A stretch of DNA of 64,000 nucleotides. Origin: Acidobacteriota bacterium (GTDB taxonomy: Bacteria > Acidobacteriota > Thermoanaerobaculia > Gp7-AA8). Below are positions 49,593 to 58,938 of the stretch, piece by piece. Under the pieces are notes generated by a model, which was not told the origin of the DNA, searched no databases, and saw only the letters and a program-made list of their open reading frames with translations. The position numbers and the translations under genes are program-made. The DNA is taken from NCBI GenBank assembly GCA_016184115.1, contig JACPDH010000045.1:20685-84684 (forward strand), given 5' to 3'. The first letter of the stretch is position 1, and each line of letters begins with the position of its first letter.

Positions 49593-50261
49593 TCAACCCA
49601 GCAGCGTTCGGTCTCCTTTGACCGCAATCCCGACACCGTCACCTACCGCGATGACGGTCGCCACCAAGGCCGGGTCTCCGGTGAATCGCGCGTTGAACTC
49701 GCGAATCGCCTCCGTCGAGTCACGCTGATCACCGGACTTCGCCCCTTCGGCGACCTGCCCTCCCCAGAGGAGGTTGTCGACGAAGATCACGCCGCCTGGA
49801 GTGAGCCGGTCACGGACGAGAGCCAGATAGTCGGAGTACTCGGTCTTCACGCAATCGATGAAGACGAAATCCCATGGTCCTTGGAGCCCGGCCAGAACGT
49901 CGAGTGCAGCTCCGCGGTGAAACGTGACGCGATCGGCGAAACCGGCCTCCCTCACGAACTCCTGCGCAGTCCGAAGCACGGCGGGATCGATCTCGATCGT
50001 CTCGATCTCTGCGTCAGGACAAGCCCTTCCCATCACGACGACCGAGTACCCGATGTTCGTGCCGATCTCCAGGATCCTCTTCGGCGCGCGCATCGCGAGC
50101 ACGACGCGCATGAGCTGCGCGACTTCGCGATCGGCGATCGGATGTCCTTCGTCGGCCGCGACGCGCTCCATCACCGCGAGCAATGGGTCGCTCTCAGTGA
50201 GCAGCGAGTCGAGATACTCAGCCTGCGCCTTGCGCAGAATTGCATCGACACCAGCCTTCAT
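49593..50261 (-). CDS. Class I SAM-dependent O-methyltransferase
   Basis: 222 residues of the caffeoyl-CoA/catechol O-methyltransferase family. ILEIGTNIGYSVVVMGRACP binds SAM, IETIEIDPAVLRTAQEFVRE is motif II, WDFVFIDCVKTEYSDYLAL carries the metal-binding Asp, and GGVIFVDNLLWGGQV the second metal site. It follows prfA in the same direction with a 60-base gap, in the place where many genomes have prmC; it lacks the PrmC NPPY motif, so it is not the release-factor methyltransferase. Substrate unknown. Confidence 0.87.
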   Translation of the reverse strand: MKAGVDAILRKAQAEYLDSLLTESDPLLAVMERVAADEGHPIADREVAQLMRVVLAMRAPKRILEIGTNIGYSVVVMGRACPDAEIETIEIDPAVLRTAQEFVREAGFADRVTFHRGAALDVLAGLQGPWDFVFIDCVKTEYSDYLALVRDRLTPGGVIFVDNLLWGGQVAEGAKSGDQRDSTEAIREFNARFTGDPALVATVIAVGDGVGIAVKGDRTLLG

Positions 50262-50321
50262 CGATTCGACCTCATGCGGCGCGAATGGCCCGTTCCTGAT
50301 TTTCAGTTCACCGAAAGCGCC

Positions 50322-51404
<1,083 letters not shown>

Positions 51405-51490
51405 CGGTTCGTCCTCGGAAGGGTCCTGCGGGCAAACAAAACGGCGGGAAGACGATGACACGTCCTCCCGCCGGCAATGAATCAGTTCAG

Positions 51491-52507
51491 CTAAGCGACT
51501 GCGGCGCGGCCAGGCTCGACAGCGTCGTAGGCGAGCGCCTCTTTGAGCGCCACGATCGCGATCTCGAGCTGCTTGTCGTCGGGGGGCTTCGTCGTGATCC
51601 GCTGCAGCCAGAGCCCGGGCGCGATCAGTCCGCGGCAGATCTTGCTGTCGAGGTGCCTCGCCGAGAAGCGGATGATCTCGTAGGCGATCCCGGCAATGAG
51701 CGGGAGGAGCACCACGCGACCTCCGAACTTGACGACGAACGGCGCCGTCGTCGGGATCAGCGAGAAGACGACGATCGAGACAGCCATGACGAAGAGCAGG
51801 AAGCTCGTCCCGCAGCGCGGGTGAAGCGTCGACTTTCCACGCGCGTTCTCGACGGTCAGCTCCTCGCGCGCCTCGAACGTATAGACCGTCTTGTGCTCGG
51901 CCCCGTGGTACTGGAAGAGCCTCTTGATGTCGTCCATCATCGAGATCGCCAGCACGTAGCCGAAAAAGAAGATCGCGCGAATCACGCCGTCGATCACGTT
52001 GTACGTGAAGTGCCCCATTCCGGGCAGGGCGTAGTGCTTGATCGCGTTCGTGATTCCGAGCGGAGCCAGCACGAACAGGGCGATCCCCAGAATGAACGCG
52101 AACGCCATCGTGCCTGCAATCGCGCCATTCGAGAGCTCCTGCTCACCCTCCTCGTCGACCGCCGAGGCGACCGCGGAAAAGTTGAGGGCACGCATCCCGA
52201 GAATCAGCGATTGCACGAGCACGACAGAGCCGCGCAACACCGGAAATCGGAGAAACGGGTACTTCTTCGTGACCGAAACGAGCTTGTCGTTGCGGAGCGC
52301 GATCCCTCCGTCCGGCTGGCGGACGGCGACGGCATAGCCGGTGAGCGAGCGCATCATGACGCCCTCGATCACCGCCTGCCCACCGATCAGCATGTCGACG
52401 TTCCGGTCCGGCTTCGAGTCGGTACCGGAGGTCAGCCCGTTGGTGATCGAGCCGAGAAGGCCAGCCGACAGGCGGGCCGTGGCTGCCCAGCGCCGTCGGA
52501 GGTTCAT
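51491..52507 (-). CDS. DUF1385 membrane protein
   Basis: 338 residues. [20 protein letters not shown] is the family signature. Membrane segments lie at about residues 130-155, 180-200, 235-260 and 265-290, and [18 protein letters not shown] holds conserved His residues. DUF1385 (YqhQ-like) proteins commonly lie between rpmE and prfA; the function is unsettled. It starts 4 bases after rpmE, so they are translated from one mRNA. Confidence 0.93.
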   Translation of the reverse strand: MNLRRRWAATARLSAGLLGSITNGLTSGTDSKPDRNVDMLIGGQAVIEGVMMRSLTGYAVAVRQPDGGIALRNDKLVSVTKKYPFLRFPVLRGSVVLVQSLILGMRALNFSAVASAVDEEGEQELSNGAIAGTMAFAFILGIALFVLAPLGITNAIKHYALPGMGHFTYNVIDGVIRAIFFFGYVLAISMMDDIKRLFQYHGAEHKTVYTFEAREELTVENARGKSTLHPRCGTSFLLFVMAVSIVVFSLIPTTAPFVVKFGGRVVLLPLIAGIAYEIIRFSARHLDSKICRGLIAPGLWLQRITTKPPDDKQLEIAIVALKEALAYDAVEPGRAAVA

Positions 52508-52511
52508 AGGC

Positions 52512-52718
52512 TTACGCCTTCTCCTTCGCGTAACGCTTCTGGAAGCGGTCGATGCGGCCGGCCGTGTCGAGAAGCTTCTGCTTGCCCGTGAAGAACGGGT
52601 GGCACTTCGAGCAGATCTCGATGCGGAGATCGCTCTTGGTCGAACCGGTCGCCCAGGTCTCGCCGCACGCGCAGTGAACCTGAACCTGGTGGTATTTCGG
52701 ATGGATTTCAGCCTTCAT
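52512..52718 (-). CDS. rpmE: 50S ribosomal protein L31
   Basis: 68 residues. [20 protein letters not shown] and [16 protein letters not shown] give the four-cysteine zinc-binding (C+) form of L31. First gene of the rpmE-DUF1385-prfA run. The 164-base spacer upstream is divergent with ppk2. Confidence 0.97.
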   Translation of the reverse strand: MKAEIHPKYHQVQVHCACGETWATGSTKSDLRIEICSKCHPFFTGKQKLLDTAGRIDRFQKRYAKEKA

Positions 52719-52882
52719 ATCGATTTCCTCTACAGAATCTTATGGCGAAACGGGCAAACGCCGGTCTCATGGCTATTTATTCTAGCGGCAGGCAACACCG
52801 GAGGGACTACGACCTCCGCCTGCGCTCTTTTCGCTTTCAATTTCTCAATTTTCAATTTTCAATTCCTCTCACGGAGGCCCCC
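52719..52882. repeat. Divergent spacer with hairpin and TTCAATT heptads
   Basis: GCAGGCAACACCGGAGG faces CCTCCGCCTGC (about 52790-52824), a hairpin. TTCAATT-type units follow at 52837-52864 with a near 7-base period, then the ppk2 ribosome binding site GGAGG. Promoters for rpmE and ppk2 are expected here. Confidence 0.55.
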
Positions 52883-53689
52883 ATGGACCGATACAGAATC
52901 ACCGCAGGCTCGAAGTTTCAGCTCGCTGGCATCGATCCCGACGAAACGTCGCTCTTCGACGGAGGCAAGAAAGAGGCCCGCAAAGTCCTCGAAGAGGAGC
53001 TCAACCCTCGCCTCGAAGAGCTCCAGGATCTGCTCTACGCCGAAGGGAAGCGCCGCGTACTCATCGTCCTCCAGGGCATGGACACGTCGGGCAAGGACGG
53101 CACGATTCGCTCCGTCTTCAATGCCGTCGACCCACTCGGCATCCGTGTCGCTTCGTTCAAAGTTCCGTCGGCCGAGGAGCTCGCGCACGACTACCTCTGG
53201 CGTGTGCACAGACAGGTTCCGGGCAACGGCGAGATCGTTATCTTCAACCGGAGCCACTATGAAGACGTCCTCGTCGTCCGCGTCCACAAGCTGGTGCCGA
53301 AAAACGTCTGGTCGAAGCGTTTCGACCAGATCAACGACTTCGAGCGGATGCTCGCCGCGAGCGGCACGACGATCGTGAAGTTCTTCCTCCACATCAGCAG
53401 CGACGAGCAGAAGGCTCGTCTCGAGGAACGCCGCGACACTCCGGAGAAGCGATGGAAGTTCAGTCTCGGCGACCTCGACGAGAGGAAGCTCTGGGACGAC
53501 TATCAGTCGGCGTATCAGGATGTCCTGCGCAGGACGAGCACAGAATGGGCTCCCTGGTACGTCGTGCCGGCCAACGCCAAGTGGTACCGCAACATCGTCA
53601 TCGCCAACATTCTCATCAAGACCCTCGAATCGCTCGACATGAAGTACCCACCCGCGCCTAAGGGAACGGAAACCGCGGTGATCGAGTGA
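52883..53689 (+). CDS. ppk2: Polyphosphate kinase 2 family protein
   Basis: 268 residues from ATG 52883 (GGAGG upstream). VLIVLQGMDTSGKDGTIRSV contains the Walker A; LAHDYLWRVHRQVPGNGEIV and IFNRSHYEDVLVVRVHKLVP hold the Walker B-like Asp/Arg lid residues; KFFLHISSDEQKARLEERRD follows. Single-domain PPK2 proteins use polyphosphate to phosphorylate AMP, ADP or GDP. Which nucleotide cannot be read from the sequence. ppk1 lies 2 kb downstream on the same strand with a signalling cassette between. Confidence 0.92.
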   Translation: MDRYRITAGSKFQLAGIDPDETSLFDGGKKEARKVLEEELNPRLEELQDLLYAEGKRRVLIVLQGMDTSGKDGTIRSVFNAVDPLGIRVASFKVPSAEELAHDYLWRVHRQVPGNGEIVIFNRSHYEDVLVVRVHKLVPKNVWSKRFDQINDFERMLAASGTTIVKFFLHISSDEQKARLEERRDTPEKRWKFSLGDLDERKLWDDYQSAYQDVLRRTSTEWAPWYVVPANAKWYRNIVIANILIKTLESLDMKYPPAPKGTETAVIE

Positions 53690-53771
53690 GCGCGAGTCCT
53701 CCACCGAAGGTTTTCCTCCCCCTCGTCGGAAGATTCGCAACAGGCCGGGCTCCGCTTCATCCTCCATTAAC

Positions 53772-53862
53772 CATCGGGTGCGATGCTATCCATCGAAGCA
53801 GCGTAGCTTCCTGACCCAAACCTCTTGTGCCGGGGTAGCCCACCCCGGCACTTTTTCTTTTT
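53772..53862 (+). ncRNA. Candidate structured RNA/attenuator with terminator (copy A)
   Basis: In order: CATCG, GGTG, CGATG; a second CATCG that can compete for CGATG; GAAGC, AGCGTA, GCTTC; a closing GGGT/ACCC pair; the single-stranded CCCAAACC; then a strong terminator GTGCCGGGGT, loop AGCCC, its complement, and TTTTTCTTTTT. Copy B at 55581-55677 shares ATCGRAGCWGCGTAGCTTC, CCCAAACC and the terminator core CCGGGG. The terminator is certain; a ligand-sensing role is only a suggestion. The remainder of the spacer 53690-54012 has a small GGAGGC/GCCTCC hairpin and nothing else. Confidence 0.55.
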
Positions 53863-54012
53863 CGCCGCCTCGGCGCTTTCGCCATCTCCGAGCCGGCGAG
53901 CCGCAGGCCAGGGAGGCGCCAGCCTCCGCGGCACAGAGCATCTCTCCCTTATTGATTCCGAATTGACGAAGGCTTCCTGAGATCTTCGCGCCGGACGGCT
54001 AGCCTAACGGTC

Positions 54013-54228
54013 GTGGAAACCGCCGAACGCCCCGTCGACACCGATTTCGCAATCGTCGGCGAGATCGTCACGTCGACGGCGAATTGTCCTTCGACGACCG
54101 CGATCACGGTTGTGTCCGATCGCTTCTTCCGGCAACCCGACGTCGACGCCGTAGCGCTCGTCGACGATGGACGCCCCGTCGGTCTGGTGACGCGGCAACG
54201 CCTTCTGGCGACCGTGTTCCAGCGTTAG
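54013..54228 (+). pseudogene. N-terminal CBS-domain fragment of a split sensor kinase gene
   Basis: A 71-residue frame from GTG 54013 to TAG 54226-54228, encoding a first CBS motif (CPSTTAITVVSDRFFRQPDV and ALVDDGRPVGLVTRQRLL). The next frame begins 3 bases later in the same reading frame and continues with the second half of the CBS pair. In related kinases and GGDEF proteins the motif LLxxxFxxRFGxALYxxRPV is continuous; here the text goes from VFQR to the stop and then PVIVSD, as if about 8-10 residues were lost. Either a broken gene or an unusual split. Confidence 0.6.
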
Positions 54229-54231
54229 CCG

Positions 54232-55161
54232 GTGATCGTCTCTGACAAGGTGCTCCTCGACGAGGCGTTGCGTCTCGCTCTCCAGCGCCCGCAGGAAGAG
54301 ATCTACGACGACGTGATCGTCGAGGACGACGCGGGGCTCTTCGCTGGGCTGCTGTCCGTCCGCCAGATGATCATCCAGCATAGCCAGTCTCTCGCGAACA
54401 TCATGGTCCAGAAGGATCTCGCGAATGCGCGCGCCGCCGAGCTCGAGCACCTGACCGAAATCAAGTCGCAGTTCCTCGCTCACGTGACGCACGAGCTGCG
54501 ATCGCCGGTGAACGCGATCATCGAGCTCGGCGAAATGATCCGCATCGCCGCGGAGAAGGGCTACACCGGTCAGGTCCAGGACCGGCTCGCGCTGCTCATG
54601 TCGAGCGCGACGAACCTTCGCAGTGTGATCACCAACATCCTCGACCTCTCGAAGATCGAAGCAGGGCGGATGCAGGTCATCGCTGAGGCGTTCGATCTCG
54701 TTCCGCTTCTCGAGGAAGTCGTCGAGACCACTCGTGTGCTCAAGGGAGACAAGCCGGTCGACGTCACTCTTGCCGCGCGCGAGTGCACGGTAGGGATGTA
54801 CACCGACCCGGTCAAGTGCCGGCAGATCGTTCTCAACCTGATGAGCAACGCCGCGAAATTCACCGACAGGGGCAGGATTGCCCTCACTCTCGAGCCCAGC
54901 AACGACGAGGTTCTGCTCGAGGTCGCCGACACCGGTCTAGGGATCCGCGAAGACGATCTCGCGCGCCTGTTCGCACCGTTCACCCAACTCGAGGACGCCC
55001 GGACGAAGCGCCATGAAGGTACCGGCCTCGGCCTCACGATCACGCATCACCTCGTGGACCTGCTCGGTGGCTCGATCGGAGTGCGAAGCAGGTTTGGAGA
55101 AGGAACGACGTTCAGTATCCGCATCCCGAAACGATGGAACCCGAGGGAGACCTCAGCATGA
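54232..55161 (+). CDS. Sensor histidine kinase, continuing CBS half
   Basis: 309 residues if read from GTG 54232. An incomplete CBS module (VLLDEALRLALQRPQEEIYD and VIVEDDAGLFAGLLSVRQM) is followed by a coiled linker and a kinase core: H-box HVTHELRSPVNAIIELGEMI with phospho-acceptor His, N-box LNLMSNAAKFTD, G1 ADTGLGIREDD, F box LFAPFTQLED and G2 GTGLGLTITHHL. The core is complete, so a shortened kinase may still function if re-initiation occurs at the GTG. It overlaps the receiver gene by 4 bases. The sensory input would be adenine nucleotide binding to the CBS pair, if intact. Confidence 0.78.
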   Translation: MIVSDKVLLDEALRLALQRPQEEIYDDVIVEDDAGLFAGLLSVRQMIIQHSQSLANIMVQKDLANARAAELEHLTEIKSQFLAHVTHELRSPVNAIIELGEMIRIAAEKGYTGQVQDRLALLMSSATNLRSVITNILDLSKIEAGRMQVIAEAFDLVPLLEEVVETTRVLKGDKPVDVTLAARECTVGMYTDPVKCRQIVLNLMSNAAKFTDRGRIALTLEPSNDEVLLEVADTGLGIREDDLARLFAPFTQLEDARTKRHEGTGLGLTITHHLVDLLGGSIGVRSRFGEGTTFSIRIPKRWNPRETSA

Positions 55162-55547
55162 TCATCAGCAAAGGACGCATTCTCATCATCGACGACGACG
55201 CCGCCCACCTCGACTCGACGCGCGGGATTCTCGAGGCGGAGGGTTACGAAGTGGCGACGCACCAGCGCGCCTTCGGAGCGACGAACATCGTTCGCGACCT
55301 CGAGCCCGACCTCGTGCTTCTCGACGTGAATATGCCGGGACTCTCGGGCGAGAACCTGTTCGACATCTTCCGCGCAAACGAGCGGACGCGCGACGTTCCT
55401 GTGATCTTCTACTCGTCGAACGACGAAGACGCCCTTCGCGCGTCAGTCGCCCGCCTGGGTGCGCACGGCTATATCAGCAAGGGGGATCCGTCGAACCTCA
55501 GAACACGTCTCGCCCGATACATGCGCCAGCTCCGGCCGGGCGCCTGA
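55158..55547 (+). CDS. Single-domain response regulator (CheY-like)
   Basis: 129 residues from ATG 55158 (ATGA overlap with the kinase; an ATG at 55134 is possible). RILIIDDDAAHLDSTRGILE carries the acidic pocket, DLVLLDVNMPGLSGENL the phospho-acceptor Asp, VIFYSSND the Thr/Ser position, and ISKGD the conserved Lys. No output domain. Its partner is almost certainly the upstream kinase; how it acts downstream is unknown. Confidence 0.9.
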   Translation: MIISKGRILIIDDDAAHLDSTRGILEAEGYEVATHQRAFGATNIVRDLEPDLVLLDVNMPGLSGENLFDIFRANERTRDVPVIFYSSNDEDALRASVARLGAHGYISKGDPSNLRTRLARYMRQLRPGA

Positions 55548-55580
55548 ATTTCCGTTGAATTCACCCCGCGCATACTCCGG

Positions 55581-55677
55581 TTGCACCCTTCTTCCCCGCG
55601 CGGGTGCAAAGATCTCGATCGGAGCTGCGTAGCTTCACTCCCAAACCGTTGGACCGGGGTCCGCCCGCCCCGGTCCA
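55581..55677 (+). ncRNA. Candidate structured RNA/attenuator with terminator (copy B)
   Basis: TTGCACCC (55581) can pair with GGGTGCAA (55602), while GGGT can also close a junction with ACTCCC. GATC/GATC and GGAGC/GCTTC stems lie inside, CCCAAACC follows, then the terminator TGGACCGGGG, 8-base loop, exact complement and a pyrimidine-rich tail. The same ordered parts appear in copy A. It lies between the receiver gene and ppk1, so read-through could control ppk1. Confidence 0.55.
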
Positions 55678-55761
55678 GCCTTCTCCTCCTCACTCTTTAC
55701 ATCGCCGCCGTGCCACCTCCACTATCCTCAGGACAAACGACCGTGCGGTCAGGGTGGAGCA

Positions 55762-57999
55762 ATGGGGACCAAGGGCCAACAGCGGAGCGATCGCCGGAAG
55801 GCTTCGCGAGGAGCCGTCAACGCGGCGACGCGCTCGAGCGCATCGCGCATCGCGCTGTTCAACCGCGAGTTGAGCCGGCTCGACTATCTTCGTCGGATTC
55901 TCGCCGAGGCGGACAACCCCGCCGTCCCGATCCTCGAGCGACTCAAGTTCCTCGGTTACACGGCGCGCAATCTCGATGAGTTTTTCATGGTCCGCGTCGG
56001 CGAGATCCGCGATCTCATCGACGCCGGAATCACGGAACGCTCTCCCGACGGCCTCTCTCCGCAGGCGCAGCTCGACGCGATCCGGACGAATTGCCGCGAG
56101 CTGTTGCGCGAGATGTATTCGTGCTTCGAAACATCGATCGCACCCGAACTGGCGCGGCACAAGATCCGGATCGAGCAGCTCGACGCGCTCACGTCGAAGG
56201 AGCAGAAGGAGCTCGACGTCTACTTCGAGCGGCACATCGCGCCGCTGCTCACGCCGCTCGCGATCGACCCGGGCCACCCGTTTCCGCTCCTCTCCAACCT
56301 GAGCGTCAACCTCGCCGTCGTCGTGGAATCACGGCAGGGAGAGCGACACATCGTGCTTTTCAAGCTCCCCACCGCGATCCCGCGCTTCGTCGACCTCGGC
56401 GACGGCAGACGCTTCGTGGAGCAGGGGCAGCTTCTCATCCGCCAGATTGCACGCTTCTTCCCGACGCTCACGGTACGGAACGCGACGCGCTTTCGATTCA
56501 TCCGCAATGCGGAGATCCTTCTGCGCGACGACGAGGTCGAAGACCTGCGCGAATCGATCGAGGCCGAGCTTCGTCGCATCGAGCGAAGCGACGTCGTCTG
56601 TCTCGAGATCGAGGAAGGCGCGCCCGACGAAGTCGTGGAGCTGCTCGTCTCCGCAGGTGGCATCACGCGCGATGACGTCTTCACAGTCTCGTGGCTCCCT
56701 CGGCTTCGCGACCTGCTCGAGATCTGCGACAAGATCGATGACGAGGAGCTCCTCGATCAACCGTTCAACCCACGTATGCCGGTGCAGCTCGCCAGCTCCG
56801 AAGACATCTTTTCGATCATCCGGCGCGGCGATGTACTGCTGCACCGCCCGTACGACTCCTTCAGCGCCATTGTCGAGTTTCTGCACGCCGCGGCCACCGA
56901 TCCGGAAGTCGTCGCCATCAAACAGACGCTCTACCAGACCGATGAAGGCTCCCCCGTCATCGAGAAGCTTCTTTCTGCCGCGATCAACGGCAAGCAAGTT
57001 ACCGCTGTCATTGAGCTGCAGGCGCGGTTCGAGGAACACAAGAACATCGAGTGGGCCAGAAGGCTCGAAGAGGCGGGCGCGCAAGTCGTCTACGGGCTCG
57101 TCGGTATCAAGACGCACTGCAAGATGGCGCTCGTCGTCCGGCGCGAAGGAGACGAGCTCCGCCGCTACGTGCATCTCTCCACCGGCAATTACACCGTCAA
57201 CACGGCGCGCAGTTACACCGACATCGACCTGCTCACCTGTGACGAGGCATTCGGCTCCGACGCGTCGGTCCTCTTCAACCTGCTGACCGGGTACAGCGTC
57301 GCGACGATCCGCGACGTGTTCGATCAGGAAGCGACGCGTCCCAGGTGGCAGCGCTTCGTCGTCGCACCGTTCGATTACCAGCGCTGGCTGATCGAACGAA
57401 TCGAGCGCGAGACGATGATCGCGGCCACAGGGCGCGAGGCGCGCATCGTCGCGAAGCTCAACGCCGTCTCCGACCCCGCGGTCGTCCGCGCGCTTTACGT
57501 GGCGAGCGCGGCTGGCGTGAAGATCGACCTCTTCGTCCGGAGCATCTGCTGCCTCTCTCCCGGCCTGCCCGGGATCAGCGAGAACATCCGCGTGATGTCG
57601 TTGGTCGATCGCTACCTCGAGCACTCGCGCCTCTTCTGGTTCCACAACGACGGGCAGCGCGACGTCTGGGCGGCGAGCGGCGACTGGATGCAACGCAACT
57701 TCTCGCGCCGCATCGAGGTGACCTGGCCGATCGTCGACCCGAAGCTCGCCGCACGCGTCTGCGACGAGATCATCGCGACGACGCTCGCCGACAACGTCAA
57801 AGGATGGGATCTAAAGCCGGACGGGGCGAGCGTCCGGCGCACGGCAGCGGAAGGTGAGCCCGCGGTCCGTTGCCAGGAACGTTTCATCGAGTCGGCGCGC
57901 AGCGAGGCGGTCGCTGTCGGCGACTACGAGGATACGATCGCCGAAGCGGCCACCGTGCGCAAGAAGGCAAAAAAAGGGAAGAAGAACAAGAAGGGCTGA
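55762..57999 (+). CDS. ppk1: Polyphosphate kinase 1
   Basis: 745 residues. NRELSRLDYLRRILAEADNP-type N-domain with RNLDEFFMVRVGEI, the head domain, and two phospholipase D-like catalytic domains. The autophosphorylated His is in VGIKTHCKMALVVRR and the second His in YLEHSRLFWFHND. It reversibly makes polyphosphate from ATP. The C-terminus ends in a Lys/Gly tail (KKAKKGKKNKKG), and the stop TGA lies within the terminal repeat of a MITE-like element, so the native end may have been altered. GGTGGAG is close to the ATG. Confidence 0.95.
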   Translation: MGTKGQQRSDRRKASRGAVNAATRSSASRIALFNRELSRLDYLRRILAEADNPAVPILERLKFLGYTARNLDEFFMVRVGEIRDLIDAGITERSPDGLSPQAQLDAIRTNCRELLREMYSCFETSIAPELARHKIRIEQLDALTSKEQKELDVYFERHIAPLLTPLAIDPGHPFPLLSNLSVNLAVVVESRQGERHIVLFKLPTAIPRFVDLGDGRRFVEQGQLLIRQIARFFPTLTVRNATRFRFIRNAEILLRDDEVEDLRESIEAELRRIERSDVVCLEIEEGAPDEVVELLVSAGGITRDDVFTVSWLPRLRDLLEICDKIDDEELLDQPFNPRMPVQLASSEDIFSIIRRGDVLLHRPYDSFSAIVEFLHAAATDPEVVAIKQTLYQTDEGSPVIEKLLSAAINGKQVTAVIELQARFEEHKNIEWARRLEEAGAQVVYGLVGIKTHCKMALVVRREGDELRRYVHLSTGNYTVNTARSYTDIDLLTCDEAFGSDASVLFNLLTGYSVATIRDVFDQEATRPRWQRFVVAPFDYQRWLIERIERETMIAATGREARIVAKLNAVSDPAVVRALYVASAAGVKIDLFVRSICCLSPGLPGISENIRVMSLVDRYLEHSRLFWFHNDGQRDVWAASGDWMQRNFSRRIEVTWPIVDPKLAARVCDEIIATTLADNVKGWDLKPDGASVRRTAAEGEPAVRCQERFIESARSEAVAVGDYEDTIAEAATVRKKAKKGKKNKKG

Positions 58000-58165
58000 G
58001 TGCCCCTTTCGCTAAATTCGGCTACACAGGCTGTGACTGTCGTGGTGTCGGACGCGAGGCGGCGCGACGCAGGCGATGCGGGGCATCGCTGAGGAGCGAC
58101 AACGAAGCAGCCGGCGCCGCGGCGCCGTAGAGTGTGTAATCGAATTCAGAGAAAGGGGCACTCAG
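57996..58165. mobile_element. MITE-like element with terminal inverted repeats
   Basis: 170 bases. CTGAGTGCCCCTTTC (57996-58010) and its exact complement (58151-58165) form the ends; pairing extends with mismatches to about 33 bases (AATTCG and TACACA are shared). Internal hairpins: GCGATGC/GCATCGC (about 58073-58089) and the palindrome CGGCGCCGCGGCGCCG. No ORF. No target duplication could be established. The left end overlaps the ppk1 stop codon. Confidence 0.75.
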
Positions 58166-58245
58166 TCGTCGCCGCGGCTTCCCGCCTTCGAATTGCCCCG
58201 CTCTTTACGCCCATTCCATCAGGCGTGCGCCTAGTCCGCTCGATA

Positions 58246-58266
58246 CTCCTTTCGGAACGGAAGGAG
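58246..58266 (+). promoter_or_regulatory. Hairpin sequestering a ribosome binding site
   Basis: CTCCTT, 9-base loop, AAGGAG: the 3' arm is the Shine-Dalgarno sequence of the DUF2378 gene, 7 bases before its ATG. The hairpin would hide the site from ribosomes until opened. Confidence 0.5.
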
Positions 58267-58273
58267 CATTCAC

Positions 58274-58909
58274 ATGACCTCGGTCATCCTCGCACCCGTC
58301 TCGCAAGACTCGCTCGCGCCTCGCAGCGTCCCGGTTCGCGAATACGTCGCTGGGGGCCGCATCAAGGGAGGAATCCTCCGAGCCCATCTCCGATGGGCCC
58401 GTGAGCACGCCGACCCCGATACGTTTCGCACACTGCTCGATGCGCTTCCTCCGGCGCGCGTCGCCGATCTCTCGAACCTGATTCTCGCCACGAGCTGGTA
58501 TCCGCTTCAGTGGCTGGTCGACCTCGATCGCGCAATCATCAGCCGGCTAGGTGAAGGCGATCGCACGATTCTCCGGAGTACTGGACAGTTCGCCGCCCGG
58601 TCGACGTTGCGACACGTCCGCGAATCGCTGCTGCGCGAGGACCCGCACACGTTCCTTCGCCACGTCTCACTCCTCCAGAGCCACTTCACCGACTTCGGCA
58701 CCTCGACGTGGGAGCAGTTGGGCTCCTCATTCGGACGCATGACGCATCGTCATTGGCGCTGCTTCAGTCCGACGCTCTGCGCGTCGTCGGCCGGGTTCTA
58801 CGAGGACGCCGTACGGATGTCGGGAAGCCTCGGAGTCACCGTCGACGAGATGGGCTGCCAGTGTCGAGGCGACAAGCACTGCACGTTCCTCGTCCGCTGG
58901 AACGCATGA
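58274..58909 (+). CDS. DUF2378 (TIGR02265-like) protein
   Basis: 211 residues. IKGGILRAHLRWAREHADPD at the N-terminus, LATSWYPLQWLVDLDRAI in the middle, and a C-terminal domain ending CQCRGDKHCTFLVRW resemble the DUF2378 family, abundant in myxobacteria, whose C-terminal part looks like V4R small-molecule-binding domains. Function unknown. Starts with ATG after AAGGAG. It is followed 29 bases later by the PHP phosphatase gene. Confidence 0.72.
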   Translation: MTSVILAPVSQDSLAPRSVPVREYVAGGRIKGGILRAHLRWAREHADPDTFRTLLDALPPARVADLSNLILATSWYPLQWLVDLDRAIISRLGEGDRTILRSTGQFAARSTLRHVRESLLREDPHTFLRHVSLLQSHFTDFGTSTWEQLGSSFGRMTHRHWRCFSPTLCASSAGFYEDAVRMSGSLGVTVDEMGCQCRGDKHCTFLVRWNA

Positions 58910-58938
58910 GCGGTGGGAGAAGCTAGAATTGTCCGGCG

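Noticed and set aside
53772..53862. c-di-GMP (GEMM) riboswitch
   Set aside because: The conserved ACGCAAAGCC core is absent, although position near signalling genes prompted the check.
56329..57693. Long minus-strand frame opposite ppk1
   Set aside because: Antisense shadow of ppk1.
58073..58126. Rho-independent terminator for ppk1
   Set aside because: The hairpins are internal to the inverted-repeat element and are not followed by a T-run.
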